DNA from: Nostoc sp. PCC 7107
GTDB taxonomy: Bacteria; Cyanobacteriota; Cyanobacteriia; Cyanobacteriales; Nostocaceae
NCBI RefSeq assembly: GCF_000316625.1
Contig: NC_019676.1
Coordinates: 3,118,501-3,182,500, forward strand
Direction: 5' to 3'
DNA length: 64,000 bases
The translations under genes were made by a program, and so were the position numbers. Below, piece after piece: positions 34,007-43,709 of the stretch. A model generated the notes under the pieces. That model was not told the origin of the DNA. It saw only the letters and a list, made by a program, of their open reading frames with translations, and made no database searches. The first letter of the stretch is position 1; the number at the start of each line of letters is the position of its first letter.

Positions 34007-34738
34007 TTCTGCTTCTTGATGATTTAGGTGTTGCAATTCCTTAGCCAATTCTTCGGTTAGGCGTTTAGCATTTTGTTTGATTGAGCCATTGGTAAATTCT
34101 GCAACATTAATTGGATTGCCAATGTTAATGTTCACATCTGTACCCCAGTTAGGATAGGGTTGGCTGTAATTAATACTCATAGGGACAATTTTTACCCCTA
34201 GTCCTGGGTGATTAATTTCAGCACTCAAAGACAGACGAGCAATTCCTGTTTTTAAAGTATGAACCTTGCGATCACGGAAAATGCCACCTTCAGGAAAAAT
34301 TACTAAGGTTTTTCTTTGCTGAAGTAAAGAAACTCCGTGCCTTAAGGTAGAAATTGTCGGATGTTGGGTATCTACAGGAAATCCGCCTAAATGACGCACA
34401 AACCAGCCTTGTAGCCCTTGACATTCGGTGATTGTCACCATGAAGCGTAAATCATTACCAGTAATCAGAGAAGTAGCATAAGGGACAAGTAAAGCATCCC
34501 AACGCGCTCTGTGGGTGGGTGCCAGGATAATCGGCCCTGTTGTGGGAATATTGTCTTGTCCTGTGATTGTAATTCTGCCAAAGAACAAAGGTAAAACTAG
34601 ATGCCGTCCCAACGTATACGCCATCGGCCCTAATAAAGGAGAAACTTGTGAGGCTGCATCAGCCACCTGATGATTTTCTGAATTCTGTGCTGTTGGCTTT
34701 GGCTCGTACGTATCTTTGGAAAAGTCAGATTTTATCAT
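33968..34738 (-). CDS. plsC: 1-acyl-sn-glycerol-3-phosphate acyltransferase
   Basis: Makes phosphatidic acid from lysophosphatidic acid in membrane lipid synthesis. From ATG 34738 the protein has 256 residues with the LPLAT motifs: APTHRARWDALL (HX4D) and FPEGGIFRDRKVHTLKTG (EGG). A frame extension up to 34879 adds 47 residues that overlap tadA; I prefer the internal Met (MIKSDFSKDT), which starts 85 bp after the tadA stop. The last dozen residues come from a heptamer repeat array and are probably not part of the fold. Confidence 0.85.
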   Translation of the reverse strand: MIKSDFSKDTYEPKPTAQNSENHQVADAASQVSPLLGPMAYTLGRHLVLPLFFGRITITGQDNIPTTGPIILAPTHRARWDALLVPYATSLITGNDLRFMVTITECQGLQGWFVRHLGGFPVDTQHPTISTLRHGVSLLQQRKTLVIFPEGGIFRDRKVHTLKTGIARLSLSAEINHPGLGVKIVPMSINYSQPYPNWGTDVNINIGNPINVAEFTNGSIKQNAKRLTEELAKELQHLNHQEAEVTNGQWSMVNGQ

Positions 34739-34823
34739 GTCGGTAGCTGCGAATTGCCCAGTACAAGTTAACAAAATAGTGATTAGTTCAACCGTAAATT
34801 CTCTTTCATGTATTGTGTAGTTG

Positions 34824-35336
34824 TTATTGGACAGTTTTCCTGCTGTCTGTAGTTTTTTGTTGAAGTCTTCGATTAGCAAACCAAGCTTGCAAATGCTGAC
34901 GACAAGCTGATTCTAGTATGCCTCCCAAGACTTGCAGACGATGATTAGAAGCAGCACTATCGGGGATGTTAAGAACAGTGCGAATTGCGCCAGTTTTGGG
35001 ATCGTCCACTCCATAGACAAGTCTTCCTAAACGTGATTGCACAATCGCACCTGCACACATTGGGCAAGGTTCTAAAGTTACATATAAGGTGCATTTATGC
35101 AACCGCCAACTATTTAAACTTTGACAAGCCTCTTTAATCGCCACAATTTCCGCGTGGGCGGTGGGGTCTTTGTCCCGTTCTTTGCGGTTTTCACCTTTGG
35201 CAATCAAATTTCCGCTACTATCAACAATGACAGCGCCAACTGGAATTTCCCCCGCCTCTCCCGCCACTTGGGCAATTTCTAAAGCCCGACTCATCCATTG
35301 GCGGTGTGTCCAATATTCTGGATATTCGATTGACAT
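34824..35336 (-). CDS. tadA: tRNA-specific adenosine deaminase
   Basis: Converts A34 to inosine in tRNA-Arg(ACG). From ATG 35336 it has 170 residues with the zinc deaminase motifs HAE (61-63) and PCPMC (90-94), and GVDDPKTGAI as in TadA proteins. The frame stays open upstream to 35453, but those 39 residues are basic and low-complexity, and MSIEYPEYWTHRQWM is a typical N terminus. Possible short operon with plsC downstream. Confidence 0.92.
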   Translation of the reverse strand: MSIEYPEYWTHRQWMSRALEIAQVAGEAGEIPVGAVIVDSSGNLIAKGENRKERDKDPTAHAEIVAIKEACQSLNSWRLHKCTLYVTLEPCPMCAGAIVQSRLGRLVYGVDDPKTGAIRTVLNIPDSAASNHRLQVLGGILESACRQHLQAWFANRRLQQKTTDSRKTVQ

Positions 35337-35731
35337 ATCAAATCTAGTTTGACGGTTTAATGAATGCGATCGCTTTTTGTTTGTGTTTTTGAGTCTTGAT
35401 AATTTTAGACTATTCTTCAAAAAAGTCGGGGATCTAAATCTCCTACTTCCCACTCAACGGAGTCCAATTACCAGAAGGAACAAAAGCCGCCTTGCCTTTG
35501 CGCGAGACAATTTAACATTCAACAACACCCAACGCAGAAAATTTCCTGAAACTTCCACCTCAAAGCCTCAAAGTTTACCTTCTGGACCTCAATGTTCGAG
35601 TAAAAAGGCTGAAACTTCGCCTTCAGAACTCGAACTTTTATTGTTTGAACAGCGAATGTTGGGTTGCGCTGTCGCTCCACTCTCTCCCCAAGCTGGATTT
35701 TTCGTTTTTATGCGTAAGTCATATAAAAAAC

Positions 35732-35759
35732 AAAAAAAGGGCAGGCAATTTACCCACCC
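35732..35759 (-). terminator. Terminator after tkt
   Basis: On the minus strand GGGTGGG (35759-35753) pairs with CCTGCCC (35745-35739, two wobbles), followed by seven T. It lies 34 bp after the tkt stop. The spacer to tadA (35337-35792, 456 bp) otherwise holds only repeat-like CTTTGCGCGAGAC and no gene I trust. Confidence 0.75.
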
Positions 35760-35792
35760 TAGCAAATTAAGAAAATATGTTGGCTGTTGCGA

Positions 35793-37805
35793 TTAACCCA
35801 ACAGTTGTTTAGCTTTAGCTAACACATTATCAACACTAAAGCCAAACTTCTCTAAACAAACACCACCAGGAGCCGAAGCACCAAAGCGGTCAATGGTGAC
35901 AGTATCACCTTCAGTACCAATGTACTTGTGCCAGCCGAAGCTAGAAGCAGCTTCTACAACTAAACGCTTGTTGACAGCTTTAGGTAGAACTGACTCTTTG
36001 TAAGCTGCATCTTGAGCTTCAAATAAATCCCAAGCAGCCAAGGAGACAACACGAACTTTCTTACCTTCGGCGATGAGTTTCTCCGCAGCGGTGACAGCGA
36101 GGCTTAATTCTGAACCAGTACCAATGATGATTAGCTCTGGTGTACCTTCAGAATCTACAACAGTGTATCCACCTTTAGTGACACCCTCAATTGATGTACC
36201 TGCCAAGTTGGGGAGGTTTTGACGACTGAAGACCAACAAAGTAGGATCATTTTGTTTTGATCTTTCAATCGCTACTTTATAAGCACCAGAGGTTTCGTTA
36301 CCATCGGCGGGACGAATCACTGTCAAGTTAGGAATAGCCCGCAGGGAAGCTAAGGTTTCGATTGGTTGGTGGGTGGGGCCGTCTTCACCTTGACCGATGG
36401 AATCGTGAGTCATTACCCAAATCGACCCAGCTTGAGACAAGGCAGATAAGCGGATGGCAGCCCGCATGTAATCTGTGAAGATGAGGAAGGTAGCGCCGTA
36501 GGGAATTAACCCTGAACCATGCAAGGCAATACCGTTACAAATTGCGCCCATCGCATGTTCCCGCACACCAAAGTGGATGTTAGGGTTTTGGTATTGTCCT
36601 TTTTGGAAGTCGCCCTTGCCTTTGATTTCAGTCAAGTTAGAGTGAGTTAAGTCAGCGGAACCACCAATGAGTTCAGGTAAAGCCGCAGCTATCTTGTTGA
36701 GGCAGGTTTCTGAGTGCTTCCGGGTTGGTAGACCTTTGTCTTCAGGGGTATAGGTGGGTAGCACCTTATCCCAACCATCAGCCAGTTTGCCACTTAGATA
36801 ACGCTCAAATTCAGCTGCTTCTTGAGGATATTTAGCTTTGTAGTCAGCGAATGTCTTATTCCATTCGGTTTCGTAGCCTGCACCGCGTTCTACTGCTTTG
36901 CGGGTATGGTTAAGAACGTCTTGAGGAATCACAAATGGCTCGTGTTCCCAACCCAAATTTTTGCGGGTTAATGCTACTTCATCTCCACCCAATGCTGCAC
37001 CGTGAATTCCCGCAGTGTTGGCTTTGTTAGGGGAACCGAAACCAATAGTTGTTGTCACCTTAATCATCGATGGTTTGTCGGTGACAGCTTTTGCTTCTGC
37101 AATAGCTTTGTGGATAGCTTCTAAATCGGTGTTGCCATTTTCGACATGGAGAACATGCCAGCCATAAGCTTCAAAACGCTTAGAAACATCTTCTGTGAAT
37201 GCCACATCTGTAGAACCATCAATGGAGATGTGGTTGTCATCATATAGAGCAATGAGTTTACCTAATCCCAAGTGTCCGGCAAAAGAAGCTGCTTCACCAG
37301 AAACACCTTCCATGTTGCAACCATCACCTAAAATCACATAAGTGTAATGGTCGACAATTTTGGCATCGGGTTTGTTGAACTTAGCGGCTAGATGAGCTTC
37401 AGCTATGGCTAAACCAACTCCGTTGGCGATACCTTGTCCCAATGGCCCGGTGGTAACTTCTACCCCGGCGGTCATAAAGTTTTCCGGGTGTCCAGGGGTT
37501 TTAGATTCCCACTGACGAAATTGCTTGATATCTTCGATGCTGACACTGTCGTAGCCTGTCAGGTAGAGCAGCGCATACTGCAACATAGAACCATGACCAG
37601 CAGACAAGACAAAGCGATCGCGGTTGAACCACTTGGGATTTTTGGGGTTATACCGCATAAAGCGATCCCATAGCACAAATGCCATTGGAGCAGCGCCCAT
37701 CGGCAGCCCTGGGTGTCCCGATTTGGCCTTTTCTATAGCGTCGACAGCCAAGAAGCGGATTGAGTTAATACACAGTTCTTCGAGGGATTGGGTTGCAACA
37801 GCCAT
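35793..37805 (-). CDS. tkt: Transketolase
   Basis: ThDP enzyme of the Calvin and pentose phosphate cycles. The 670-residue protein has all transketolase marks: the N-terminal [23 protein letters not shown], ThDP-binding [20 protein letters not shown] near 156, [16 protein letters not shown], and the C-half [15 protein letters not shown] and [16 protein letters not shown]. Length matches the family. Follows fabF on the same strand after a 339-bp spacer with STRR and a hairpin. Confidence 0.98.
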   Translation of the reverse strand: MAVATQSLEELCINSIRFLAVDAIEKAKSGHPGLPMGAAPMAFVLWDRFMRYNPKNPKWFNRDRFVLSAGHGSMLQYALLYLTGYDSVSIEDIKQFRQWESKTPGHPENFMTAGVEVTTGPLGQGIANGVGLAIAEAHLAAKFNKPDAKIVDHYTYVILGDGCNMEGVSGEAASFAGHLGLGKLIALYDDNHISIDGSTDVAFTEDVSKRFEAYGWHVLHVENGNTDLEAIHKAIAEAKAVTDKPSMIKVTTTIGFGSPNKANTAGIHGAALGGDEVALTRKNLGWEHEPFVIPQDVLNHTRKAVERGAGYETEWNKTFADYKAKYPQEAAEFERYLSGKLADGWDKVLPTYTPEDKGLPTRKHSETCLNKIAAALPELIGGSADLTHSNLTEIKGKGDFQKGQYQNPNIHFGVREHAMGAICNGIALHGSGLIPYGATFLIFTDYMRAAIRLSALSQAGSIWVMTHDSIGQGEDGPTHQPIETLASLRAIPNLTVIRPADGNETSGAYKVAIERSKQNDPTLLVFSRQNLPNLAGTSIEGVTKGGYTVVDSEGTPELIIIGTGSELSLAVTAAEKLIAEGKKVRVVSLAAWDLFEAQDAAYKESVLPKAVNKRLVVEAASSFGWHKYIGTEGDTVTIDRFGASAPGGVCLEKFGFSVDNVLAKAKQLLG

Positions 37806-37870
37806 AATAAGATTGTTTTTAACGACGGGTTAGCACTCTATGAGCTTCTCATTTACCGGGGTTGTTTTTA

Positions 37871-37898
37871 ACAGTTAACAGTTATCAGTTAACTGTTA
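37871..37898. repeat. Heptamer STRR array upstream of tkt
   Basis: Four heptamers: ACAGTTA, ACAGTTA, TCAGTTA, ACTGTTA. A related run (ACTGATA, ACTGACT, TACTGAT) follows at 37919-37939. The inverted content (CAGTTAAC...GTTAACTG) can also fold. Confidence 0.65.
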
Positions 37899-38043
37899 TC
37901 ACGATAGAATTTACCATTACTGATAACTGACTTACTGATTGGTATTCCCCTACAGTATCCTCATCATCCCATTCCCGATTGGCGATGAACAAGCGGGATC
38001 TCCTGAGTTTATGGTAATTAATCAAGCTGAGAATATTGGTCAT

Positions 38044-38062
38044 GCTGAACCCTAGGTTCAGC
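38044..38062. other. Perfect short hairpin in the fabF-tkt spacer
   Basis: GCTGAACC-CTA-GGTTCAGC: 8-bp stem with a 3-nt loop. No T-run on either strand, so it is not a standard terminator. It could be an operator or a processing hairpin. Confidence 0.4.
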
Positions 38063-38128
38063 TGGGAATGATATCTATGATACTTTTGTCTGGAGCATCT
38101 GATAAAAAGTCTGAAGTCTGAATCCTAT

Positions 38129-38149
38129 ACTCAGCACTCAGTACTCAGT
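38129..38149. repeat. Heptamer STRR overlapping the fabF stop codon
   Basis: ACTCAGC, ACTCAGT, ACTCAGT in phase. The TGA stop of fabF (38147-38145 on the minus strand) falls in the last unit. Confidence 0.65.
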
Positions 38150-39392
38150 ACTTCTTAAATACTAGGGTGACGTTATGGCCACCAAAGCCAAAGGAATTAG
38201 ATAAAGCCACTTCAATTTTTTGGGCGCGGCTGGTGTGAGGGACATAATCTAAGTCACACGCAGCATCAGGATTTTCGAGATTGATGGTTGGGGGAATTTT
38301 TTCGTTAGCGATCGCCAATACGGTTGCTACGGCTTCAATACCACCAGAACCACCCAACAAGTGACCTGTCATTGATTTAGTGGAGCTAACTGCTATTTTA
38401 TAAGCATGGTCGCCCAAGGCTGTTTTAATTGCGGAAGTTTCGTTGGAGTCGTTAGCTGGGGTACTAGTACCATGAGCGTTGACGTAGGTAACTTGTTCTG
38501 GGGTAATACCTGCATCTTTTAGTGCTAGTTGAATGGCTCTAGCTGCGCCTTCTCCTCCGGGAACTGGGGAGGTCATGTGGTAAGCATCACAGGTCATGCC
38601 ATAGCCAACGATTTCCCCATAAATGCGCGCACCACGACTGAGCGCGTGTTGCAGTTCTTCGAGAATTAAAATTCCCGCACCTTCACCCATGACAAATCCA
38701 TCGCGATCGCGGTCAAAGGGACGGCAAGCATGAGCCGGATCATCATTGCGGAAAGAAAGGGCTTTACAAGCGGCAAAGCCAGCTACAGATAAGGGTGTAA
38801 TTGCTGCTTCACAACCACCGCAAATCATTGCTTGGGCATACCCTCCTTGAATCAGGCGAAAGGCATCACCGATAGCGTTGGAACCTGCGGCGCAAGCAGT
38901 GACCGTACAGTTGTTTGGCCCTTTAGCACCAGTGTGAATTGCTGTGAGTCCAGCTGCCATGTTGGCAATCATCATCGGAATCATAAAGGGACTACAGCGA
39001 TCTGGCCCACGGTTGAGGTAAATGGTTTGCTGGTCTTCTAATACCTTAATACCACCAATCCCCGAACCAATAATTACCCCTACCTGTTCGGCATTTAGCT
39101 CATTAATGACTAAATTTGCGTCAGCCAGTGCTTGCTTTGCTGCTGAAACCCCAAATTGTGAAAATCGATCCATGCGCTTAACTTCTTTGCGCTCTAGATA
39201 ATCGTGTGGATCGAAGTTTTTCACTTCACCAGCAATGCGGCAATCATGGCTGGACGCATCAAAATGTGTGATGTAGTCAATGCCATTGCGACCGCTGATC
39301 AATCCCTGCCAATATTCAGCTGGTGTGTTGCCAATAGGAGTAATCGCGCCAACACCAGTGACAACAACGCGTTTACGTATATAATCTGTCAT
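38145..39392 (-). CDS. fabF: Beta-ketoacyl-ACP synthase II
   Basis: Elongating condensing enzyme of fatty acid synthesis. The 415-residue protein has the KAS Cys-His-His set: [13 protein letters not shown] (nucleophile Cys about 164), [14 protein letters not shown] and the later [14 protein letters not shown]. It begins [22 protein letters not shown]. It is downstream of acpP and upstream of tkt on the same strand, the usual cyanobacterial acpP-fabF-tkt order. Its stop codon is supplied by a heptamer repeat. Confidence 0.97.
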   Translation of the reverse strand: MTDYIRKRVVVTGVGAITPIGNTPAEYWQGLISGRNGIDYITHFDASSHDCRIAGEVKNFDPHDYLERKEVKRMDRFSQFGVSAAKQALADANLVINELNAEQVGVIIGSGIGGIKVLEDQQTIYLNRGPDRCSPFMIPMMIANMAAGLTAIHTGAKGPNNCTVTACAAGSNAIGDAFRLIQGGYAQAMICGGCEAAITPLSVAGFAACKALSFRNDDPAHACRPFDRDRDGFVMGEGAGILILEELQHALSRGARIYGEIVGYGMTCDAYHMTSPVPGGEGAARAIQLALKDAGITPEQVTYVNAHGTSTPANDSNETSAIKTALGDHAYKIAVSSTKSMTGHLLGGSGGIEAVATVLAIANEKIPPTINLENPDAACDLDYVPHTSRAQKIEVALSNSFGFGGHNVTLVFKKY

Positions 39393-39429
39393 GACTCAGT
39401 TAAAGGTAGCGAGAAAGCTGCAAATTAAA

Positions 39430-39457
39430 GTGCTGAGTGCTGAGTGCTAAGTGCTGA
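39430..39457. repeat. Heptamer STRR array in the acpP-fabF spacer
   Basis: GTGCTGA, GTGCTGA, GTGCTAA, GTGCTGA in phase. A related ACTCAGTACT run lies near 39516-39535. The 228-bp spacer is filled mainly by repeats. Confidence 0.7.
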
Positions 39458-39540
39458 GTTTTTAGGTAAAAGACTAAGCAAATAAAGATAGGAAAACAAC
39501 TTCTTTACTCTTGACTACTCAGTACTTACTACTCAGCGAG

Positions 39541-39585
39541 AAGTCGGAGCGGCGGCTTCCGCCGTAGACGCTAAAGCGGCTTGCC
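39541..39585. repeat. GC-rich dispersed repeat with hairpin
   Basis: CGGCGG-CTT-CCGCCG (39550-39564) is a 6-bp GC stem, followed by TAGACGCTAAAGCGGCTTGCC. Its high GC contrasts with the surrounding AT-rich spacer. Similar pieces (CCGTCGTAGACATCGCTT at about 54045; GCCGCTACGCGTCTAC at about 19021) occur elsewhere in the window. Confidence 0.5.
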
Positions 39586-39619
39586 ACAGGAATCTGAACT
39601 TCGGTGACTCAGCACTTTC

Positions 39620-39871
39620 TTAGGCGGATGCGGCAACTTGCTTGTCAATATAATCAACCGCATCTTGAACTGTCAAAATCTTCTCGGCGGCTTCATCAGG
39701 AATTTCGATCTCGAATTCTTCTTCAAAAGCCATAACTAGTTCGACGAGATCTAGGGAATCAGCACCTAGGTCATCGATAAAATTGGATGTTGAAGTAATC
39801 TTTTCTTCATCCACACTCAGTTGATCAGCGACGCTTTTCTTGACCTTTTCAAAAGTTTCCGTTTGGCTCAT
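39620..39871 (-). CDS. acpP: Acyl carrier protein
   Basis: Carrier of growing acyl chains. The 83-residue acidic protein has the phosphopantetheine site DSL in [19 protein letters not shown], with Ser39 as the attachment site, and ends [15 protein letters not shown]. First gene of the acpP-fabF-tkt run. The spacer upstream (39872-40196) is divergent to the CCG-domain gene. Confidence 0.98.
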   Translation of the reverse strand: MSQTETFEKVKKSVADQLSVDEEKITSTSNFIDDLGADSLDLVELVMAFEEEFEIEIPDEAAEKILTVQDAVDYIDKQVAASA

Positions 39872-40158
39872 ACAATAAAATTCCTTGACCAGTTGCTATT
39901 AGCCGCTCTTGATGAGTGACATGGTTTTTAAGCATATACATCTTATCGGAAAGCGCGATCGCCCGTATACTACCGAGGTGTTTTCTTCTAGAAAACTTAC
40001 TCCCTAGCCCCCTAGGTTCAGACACAGTAGTCAGGCAATTTCAGCGATCGCATACACTGTATAAATGCTTCTACTTATTAATTGTTACTATTTTTTTGGC
40101 TAATGTCCAAATAAATTCCTAGTTCTGAGTAGTGAGTGCTGAGTGTTCAGTAACAAGA

Positions 40159-40189
40159 CTAGCCTCTAGTCTCTAACCCCTAGTCTCTA
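40159..40189. repeat. Heptamer STRR immediately upstream of a start codon
   Basis: CTAGCCT, CTAGTCT, CTAACCC, CTAGTCT, CTA in phase; the array ends 7 bp before the ATG at 40197. No Shine-Dalgarno remains in front of that gene. Confidence 0.7.
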
Positions 40190-40196
40190 TTATTTT

Positions 40197-41102
40197 ATGG
40201 TTTCACAAACGCTGAAATACGCTTACTTTCCTGGCTGTGTTGCCCAAGGTGCTTGTCGAGAACTTCACCAATCAACTCAAGCTCTCAGCCAAGCGTTGGG
40301 TATTGAATTAATTGAACTTAAAAAAGCTGCTTGCTGTGGTTCTGGCACATTTAAAGAAGATTCTCAATTGCTGGAAGACACTGTTAACGCCAGAAATATT
40401 GCCCTAGCCGAATCATTAAATTTACCATTACTCACTCATTGCAGCACCTGTCAAGGTGTGATTGGTCACGTTAATGAACGTCTCAAAGATTGTCAAAATA
40501 GCAATCCAACTTATGTTGAGCAAGTTAATGGCTTACTCAAAAAGGAGAACTGTTCGCCCTATCAGGGGAGTACAGAAGTTCAACATCTGCTGTATGTTTT
40601 GGTAAAAGATTATGGCTTGGCAGAAATTACTCGCCGCGTTACTCGTAAATTAACTAATTTAAAATGTGCAGCTTTTTACGGTTGTTATCTGCTGCGCGGT
40701 CAAAAGACCATGCTATTAGATGACCCTTTCCAACCCGAAGCAATGGAAAATGTCTTTCGGGCTGTGGATGCAACACCAATTTATTATCGTGGGCGCACCC
40801 AATGTTGTGGCTGGCCGTTGGCAAGTTACGCCACTACCGAATCATTTAAAATGGCTGGAATGCACATTCAAGAAGCTTTAGCCAATGGTGCAGATTGTTT
40901 AGTCACGCCTTGTCCTTTATGCCATTTAAACTTAGATTCTCGTCAGCCAGAAGTCGAGAAAGTAATTGGGCAGAAGCTAGGTTTGCCAGTGCTACATTTA
41001 CCGCAGTTGATTGCTTTAGCCCTGGGTATTAGTCCTCAAGAGCTTGGTTTAGATAGGCATATTGTTTCGACAAAACCAGTGTTAGAAAAATTGGGAATAT
41101 AA
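40197..41102 (+). CDS. HdrB-like CCG-domain (CoB-CoM heterodisulfide reductase subunit B family) protein
   Basis: A 301-residue protein with two CCG domains: FPGCVAQG...KKAACCGSGTF...HCSTCQGV and FYGCYLLRG...RTQCCGWPLA...PCPLCHLN. Each set can bind a noncubane or [4Fe-4S] cluster as in HdrB, SdhE-like subunits and LutA/GlpC-type proteins. No methanogenesis is implied; in cyanobacteria such proteins are often listed as HdrB or succinate dehydrogenase-related subunits. The partner enzyme is not adjacent. An STRR array has replaced the ribosome-binding region. Confidence 0.85.
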   Translation: MVSQTLKYAYFPGCVAQGACRELHQSTQALSQALGIELIELKKAACCGSGTFKEDSQLLEDTVNARNIALAESLNLPLLTHCSTCQGVIGHVNERLKDCQNSNPTYVEQVNGLLKKENCSPYQGSTEVQHLLYVLVKDYGLAEITRRVTRKLTNLKCAAFYGCYLLRGQKTMLLDDPFQPEAMENVFRAVDATPIYYRGRTQCCGWPLASYATTESFKMAGMHIQEALANGADCLVTPCPLCHLNLDSRQPEVEKVIGQKLGLPVLHLPQLIALALGISPQELGLDRHIVSTKPVLEKLGI

Positions 41103-41106
41103 ATAT

Positions 41107-41175
41107 CAAAAGTAAAAAGGCAAAAATAAGAAGGTAAAAGTAAAGAATATTTTACCTTTTTATTTTTCACTTTTG
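41107..41175. terminator. Bidirectional terminator between the CCG gene and lpxD
   Basis: A long imperfect inverted repeat: CAAAAGTAAAAAGG...GGTAAAA on the left pairs with TTTTACC...CACTTTTG on the right. It starts 5 bp after the CCG stop and ends 4 bp before the lpxD stop. A related sequence lies at about 44985-45050. Confidence 0.65.
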
Positions 41176-41178
41176 ATT

Positions 41179-42213
41179 TTATTGACGTTGCCAGCGTTTG
41201 AATGCTTGATACATCTCTGGGAGACGACTAGTAATAGCGCTGACTTTGAGATAGATTTTGTGGGGCATAGCTGGAGTACCGGAAACAATTTCTTTGGGCG
41301 GGACATCGCTGTGAATGCCAGTTTGGGCAGAGGCGATCGCTCCATCACCGATTTTGACTTGATTGGCAATTCCCACTTGACCCGCCAGAATTACGCGATT
41401 ACCAACTTTGACACCGCCAGCCATCCCGGCTTGACCTGCGATCGCACAACCCATCCCAATTTGGCTACCATGACCAATCTGCACTAAGTTGTCTATTTTG
41501 GTATCGCGTCCAATCCGTGTCTCTCCAACGGCTGGACGGTCAACAGCAGTGTTACAGCCAATTTCTACGCCATCTTCTAAAACTGTGTAGCCAGATTGTT
41601 CCATTTTGAACCAACCAGTCCGGGTAGGTACGAAGCCAAAACCTTCTGCACCGATGACAGCACCACTGTGAACTACGCAATTTGTACCAATTTGACTACG
41701 TTCGTGAATTGTACAGTTAGCGTGTAAGGTGGTGCGATCGCCAATTTTCACATCGGGATAAATCACTACATTAGGATGAATCACTGCATGATTGCCAATT
41801 TCTACTCTTTCTTGCACCACAGCATGAGGGCCAATGTAAACATCACTGCCAATTTTGGCGGTGGGATGAATAACAGCAGTCGGATGAATTTCGGGATTGG
41901 GACGATATGGTTGATAAAAAATAGTCAGGACTTTGGCAAATAAAAGTTTTGGTTCCCTTGTGCTTACCCAAGCAATACCTCGTTCTTGTGCTTGAGTCTG
42001 TAAGGTTTGATCTTCTGGCAAAATTAAAGCGCTGGCGTTTGTTTCACTAATTAAAGATGTAAATTTGCCGCCTTCTACATAACTGATAGTCCCAGTTTCG
42101 GCTTCATCAATAGCTGCTACTCCAGTGATCTCTATGTCTTGCTCTGGGTTAGTTGTTAGGCTGTTATTAGTGGAAATGTCCCCAAATTGGCTGATGATTT
42201 CGCTAAATTTCAT
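41179..42213 (-). CDS. lpxD: UDP-3-O-(3-hydroxymyristoyl)glucosamine N-acyltransferase
   Basis: Third enzyme of lipid A synthesis; uses acyl-ACP. The 344-residue protein has an N-terminal uridine-binding domain (about 1-100) and a left-handed beta helix of hexapeptide repeats (about 105-300; IHPTAVIHPTAKIGSDVYIGP, IGHGSQIGMGCAIAGQAGMAGG with the catalytic His). Ends in a helical tail, as in LpxD. Presence implies an LPS-bearing outer membrane. Transcribed alone toward the CCG gene. Confidence 0.95.
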   Translation of the reverse strand: MKFSEIISQFGDISTNNSLTTNPEQDIEITGVAAIDEAETGTISYVEGGKFTSLISETNASALILPEDQTLQTQAQERGIAWVSTREPKLLFAKVLTIFYQPYRPNPEIHPTAVIHPTAKIGSDVYIGPHAVVQERVEIGNHAVIHPNVVIYPDVKIGDRTTLHANCTIHERSQIGTNCVVHSGAVIGAEGFGFVPTRTGWFKMEQSGYTVLEDGVEIGCNTAVDRPAVGETRIGRDTKIDNLVQIGHGSQIGMGCAIAGQAGMAGGVKVGNRVILAGQVGIANQVKIGDGAIASAQTGIHSDVPPKEIVSGTPAMPHKIYLKVSAITSRLPEMYQAFKRWQRQ

Positions 42214-42291
42214 TTTTTAAGTTGATGGAGAATTCGTCAAAGGCAACATTATTTTCCCTCTTTATCAACCAATAATTCAGGAGTCAAATAA

Positions 42292-42319
42292 TTTTGGATT
42301 TTAGATTTTGGATTTTGGA
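42292..42319. repeat. Heptamer STRR upstream of lpxD
   Basis: TTTTGGA, TTTTAGA, TTTTGGA, TTTTGGA in phase, in the spacer upstream of lpxD. Confidence 0.75.
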
Positions 42320-42370
42320 TTGATTCCACAGATAAATCTGAGGGTTTGTACCATAAAAGAACTATTCGTC

Positions 42371-42402
42371 AACAAGAAAGTGGCGGATTCAGATCCGCCA
42401 CT
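42371..42402 (-). terminator. Terminator after the radical SAM gene
   Basis: AGTGGCGGAT/ATCCGCCACT (42379-42388 with 42393-42402), 10 bp with a 4-nt loop. On the minus strand it runs into TTTCTTGTT. It lies about 30 bp after the radical SAM stop. Confidence 0.8.
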
Positions 42403-42429
42403 GATTGATTTTAAATTCAAAATTCCTCT

Positions 42430-43503
42430 TCAATGGCATTCTTCTGCTGACGGTACTTTGCTTTGAAGATTCTGTCGCAGTAAAACTTTAAATCGTTGAT
42501 TATCTTCGGCGGCGATCGTCTCACCGTAGTGATGTAGTTGAAATAGTTGGCAATAACGCTCTTGTTTAGCACACATTAAACAGCCGTAAGCATGATTGCC
42601 ATTAGTACCGCAAAGTCGATGTCCCATGACTGGGCCAAGGGAAATATTTTGCTCACTAGCAACTGTGCTGAGAATAGAACGCAGTTGAGACTCGAATTTT
42701 GCGGATAAAAGTTGTTTGCGTCCTGGTTGTGTCCGATCCCATTGCGGCACAGTTAATCCCTGTTTTAATAAACTCTCTTCAATTTCTTCAGACATAACAA
42801 TTCCAGACAAAATGACATGATGGGCAACGTGGGGTAGAAGTGAGCGTGTCAATTGCCACATTAAAGCTTCATCAAACCACTGTTCAACTAGGGGGCGAAG
42901 ATACCAGCAACAGGGAATACCAAGGTTAACTAAATCTTGTAGCAGCTTGACTCGTCCTGGAATAGAGGCTTGCTCATACCCTGGTTTCAAGGGTGGGAGA
43001 CTAACAAAAACTGTAACTCGTAATGAGTTTGGTTGGGCTAAGGTAGCTTTGAGACGTTCGAGAAATGCTTGACCAGGATGGACTTTAGTAGTGATATAGA
43101 CCATGTTGACTGCTTGACGCTCAATTAGTGCATTGAGGATTGACAACACCCGTTCCCGATGGGCTGGAATGAAGGGGTCAGAATAGTCGCAGAGGGAAAT
43201 GGGAAAGCCTTTTTGTCCTTCTGGAGTGGCAAAAATGCGGTCTAATAAACGATCAAGTAGGTCTGATGGAGGAGAATTTTTCTCAAAGTTTTCTGGATGA
43301 TGATGCCATTCCCTATCTTGATGACAGACACAATAAGCACATTCAACCGGACAACGATTCTGAACATCTGGGAGAAATGGGTTAAGACTGAAGTATTTAA
43401 CTGCACGTTCTTGATCGGGAATTCCTAATACAGGAAATCTATGCAGCATATACTGACTGCCCTGTAAGGTAATTTCCGACAGAGTAGATTGGTAGTTTGA
43501 CAT
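42430..43503 (-). CDS. Radical SAM protein with C-terminal Cys cluster
   Basis: A 357-residue protein. The radical SAM motif is NRCPVECAYCVCHQD (CxxxCxxC plus an extra Cys) near 50-64, followed by ISLCDYSDPFIPAHR and VYITTKVHP. A second Cys set near the C terminus (C-x9-C-x2-C-x6-C in MGHRLCGTNG...CAKQERYC) could bind an auxiliary iron-sulfur cluster. The overall layout recalls spore photoproduct lyase-like proteins, but I cannot assign a substrate. Its own terminator follows. Confidence 0.8.
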   Translation of the reverse strand: MSNYQSTLSEITLQGSQYMLHRFPVLGIPDQERAVKYFSLNPFLPDVQNRCPVECAYCVCHQDREWHHHPENFEKNSPPSDLLDRLLDRIFATPEGQKGFPISLCDYSDPFIPAHRERVLSILNALIERQAVNMVYITTKVHPGQAFLERLKATLAQPNSLRVTVFVSLPPLKPGYEQASIPGRVKLLQDLVNLGIPCCWYLRPLVEQWFDEALMWQLTRSLLPHVAHHVILSGIVMSEEIEESLLKQGLTVPQWDRTQPGRKQLLSAKFESQLRSILSTVASEQNISLGPVMGHRLCGTNGNHAYGCLMCAKQERYCQLFQLHHYGETIAAEDNQRFKVLLRQNLQSKVPSAEECH

Positions 43504-43709
43504 ACACCCTTTAACAAAAAATACACGAAAAATCGCCTACTCTAGGGTGACTGCTGTAAATATAGAGTGACAATGAGAGAAATGCTTGAAAATTGGTATT
43601 ATTTTTTACCTTTAATTATTTTCCACTGAAGTAATATTGCTCTCTCTTTATAGTAGAAAAAAGCATACAGTACTTCAGTAGAAAAATTTTCTGAATCCTG
43701 TATTTTTTA

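Noticed and set aside
34739-34879. N-terminal extension of plsC into tadA
   Set aside because: Overlaps tadA by 56 bp and adds residues without family pattern; an internal ATG is better placed.
35377-35796. 139-aa ORF between tadA and tkt
   Set aside because: Covers dispersed repeat sequence and the tkt terminator; composition is not protein-like.
39916-40122. 68-aa ORF upstream of the CCG-domain gene
   Set aside because: No conserved pattern; it lies over spacer with HIP1 and repeat sequence.
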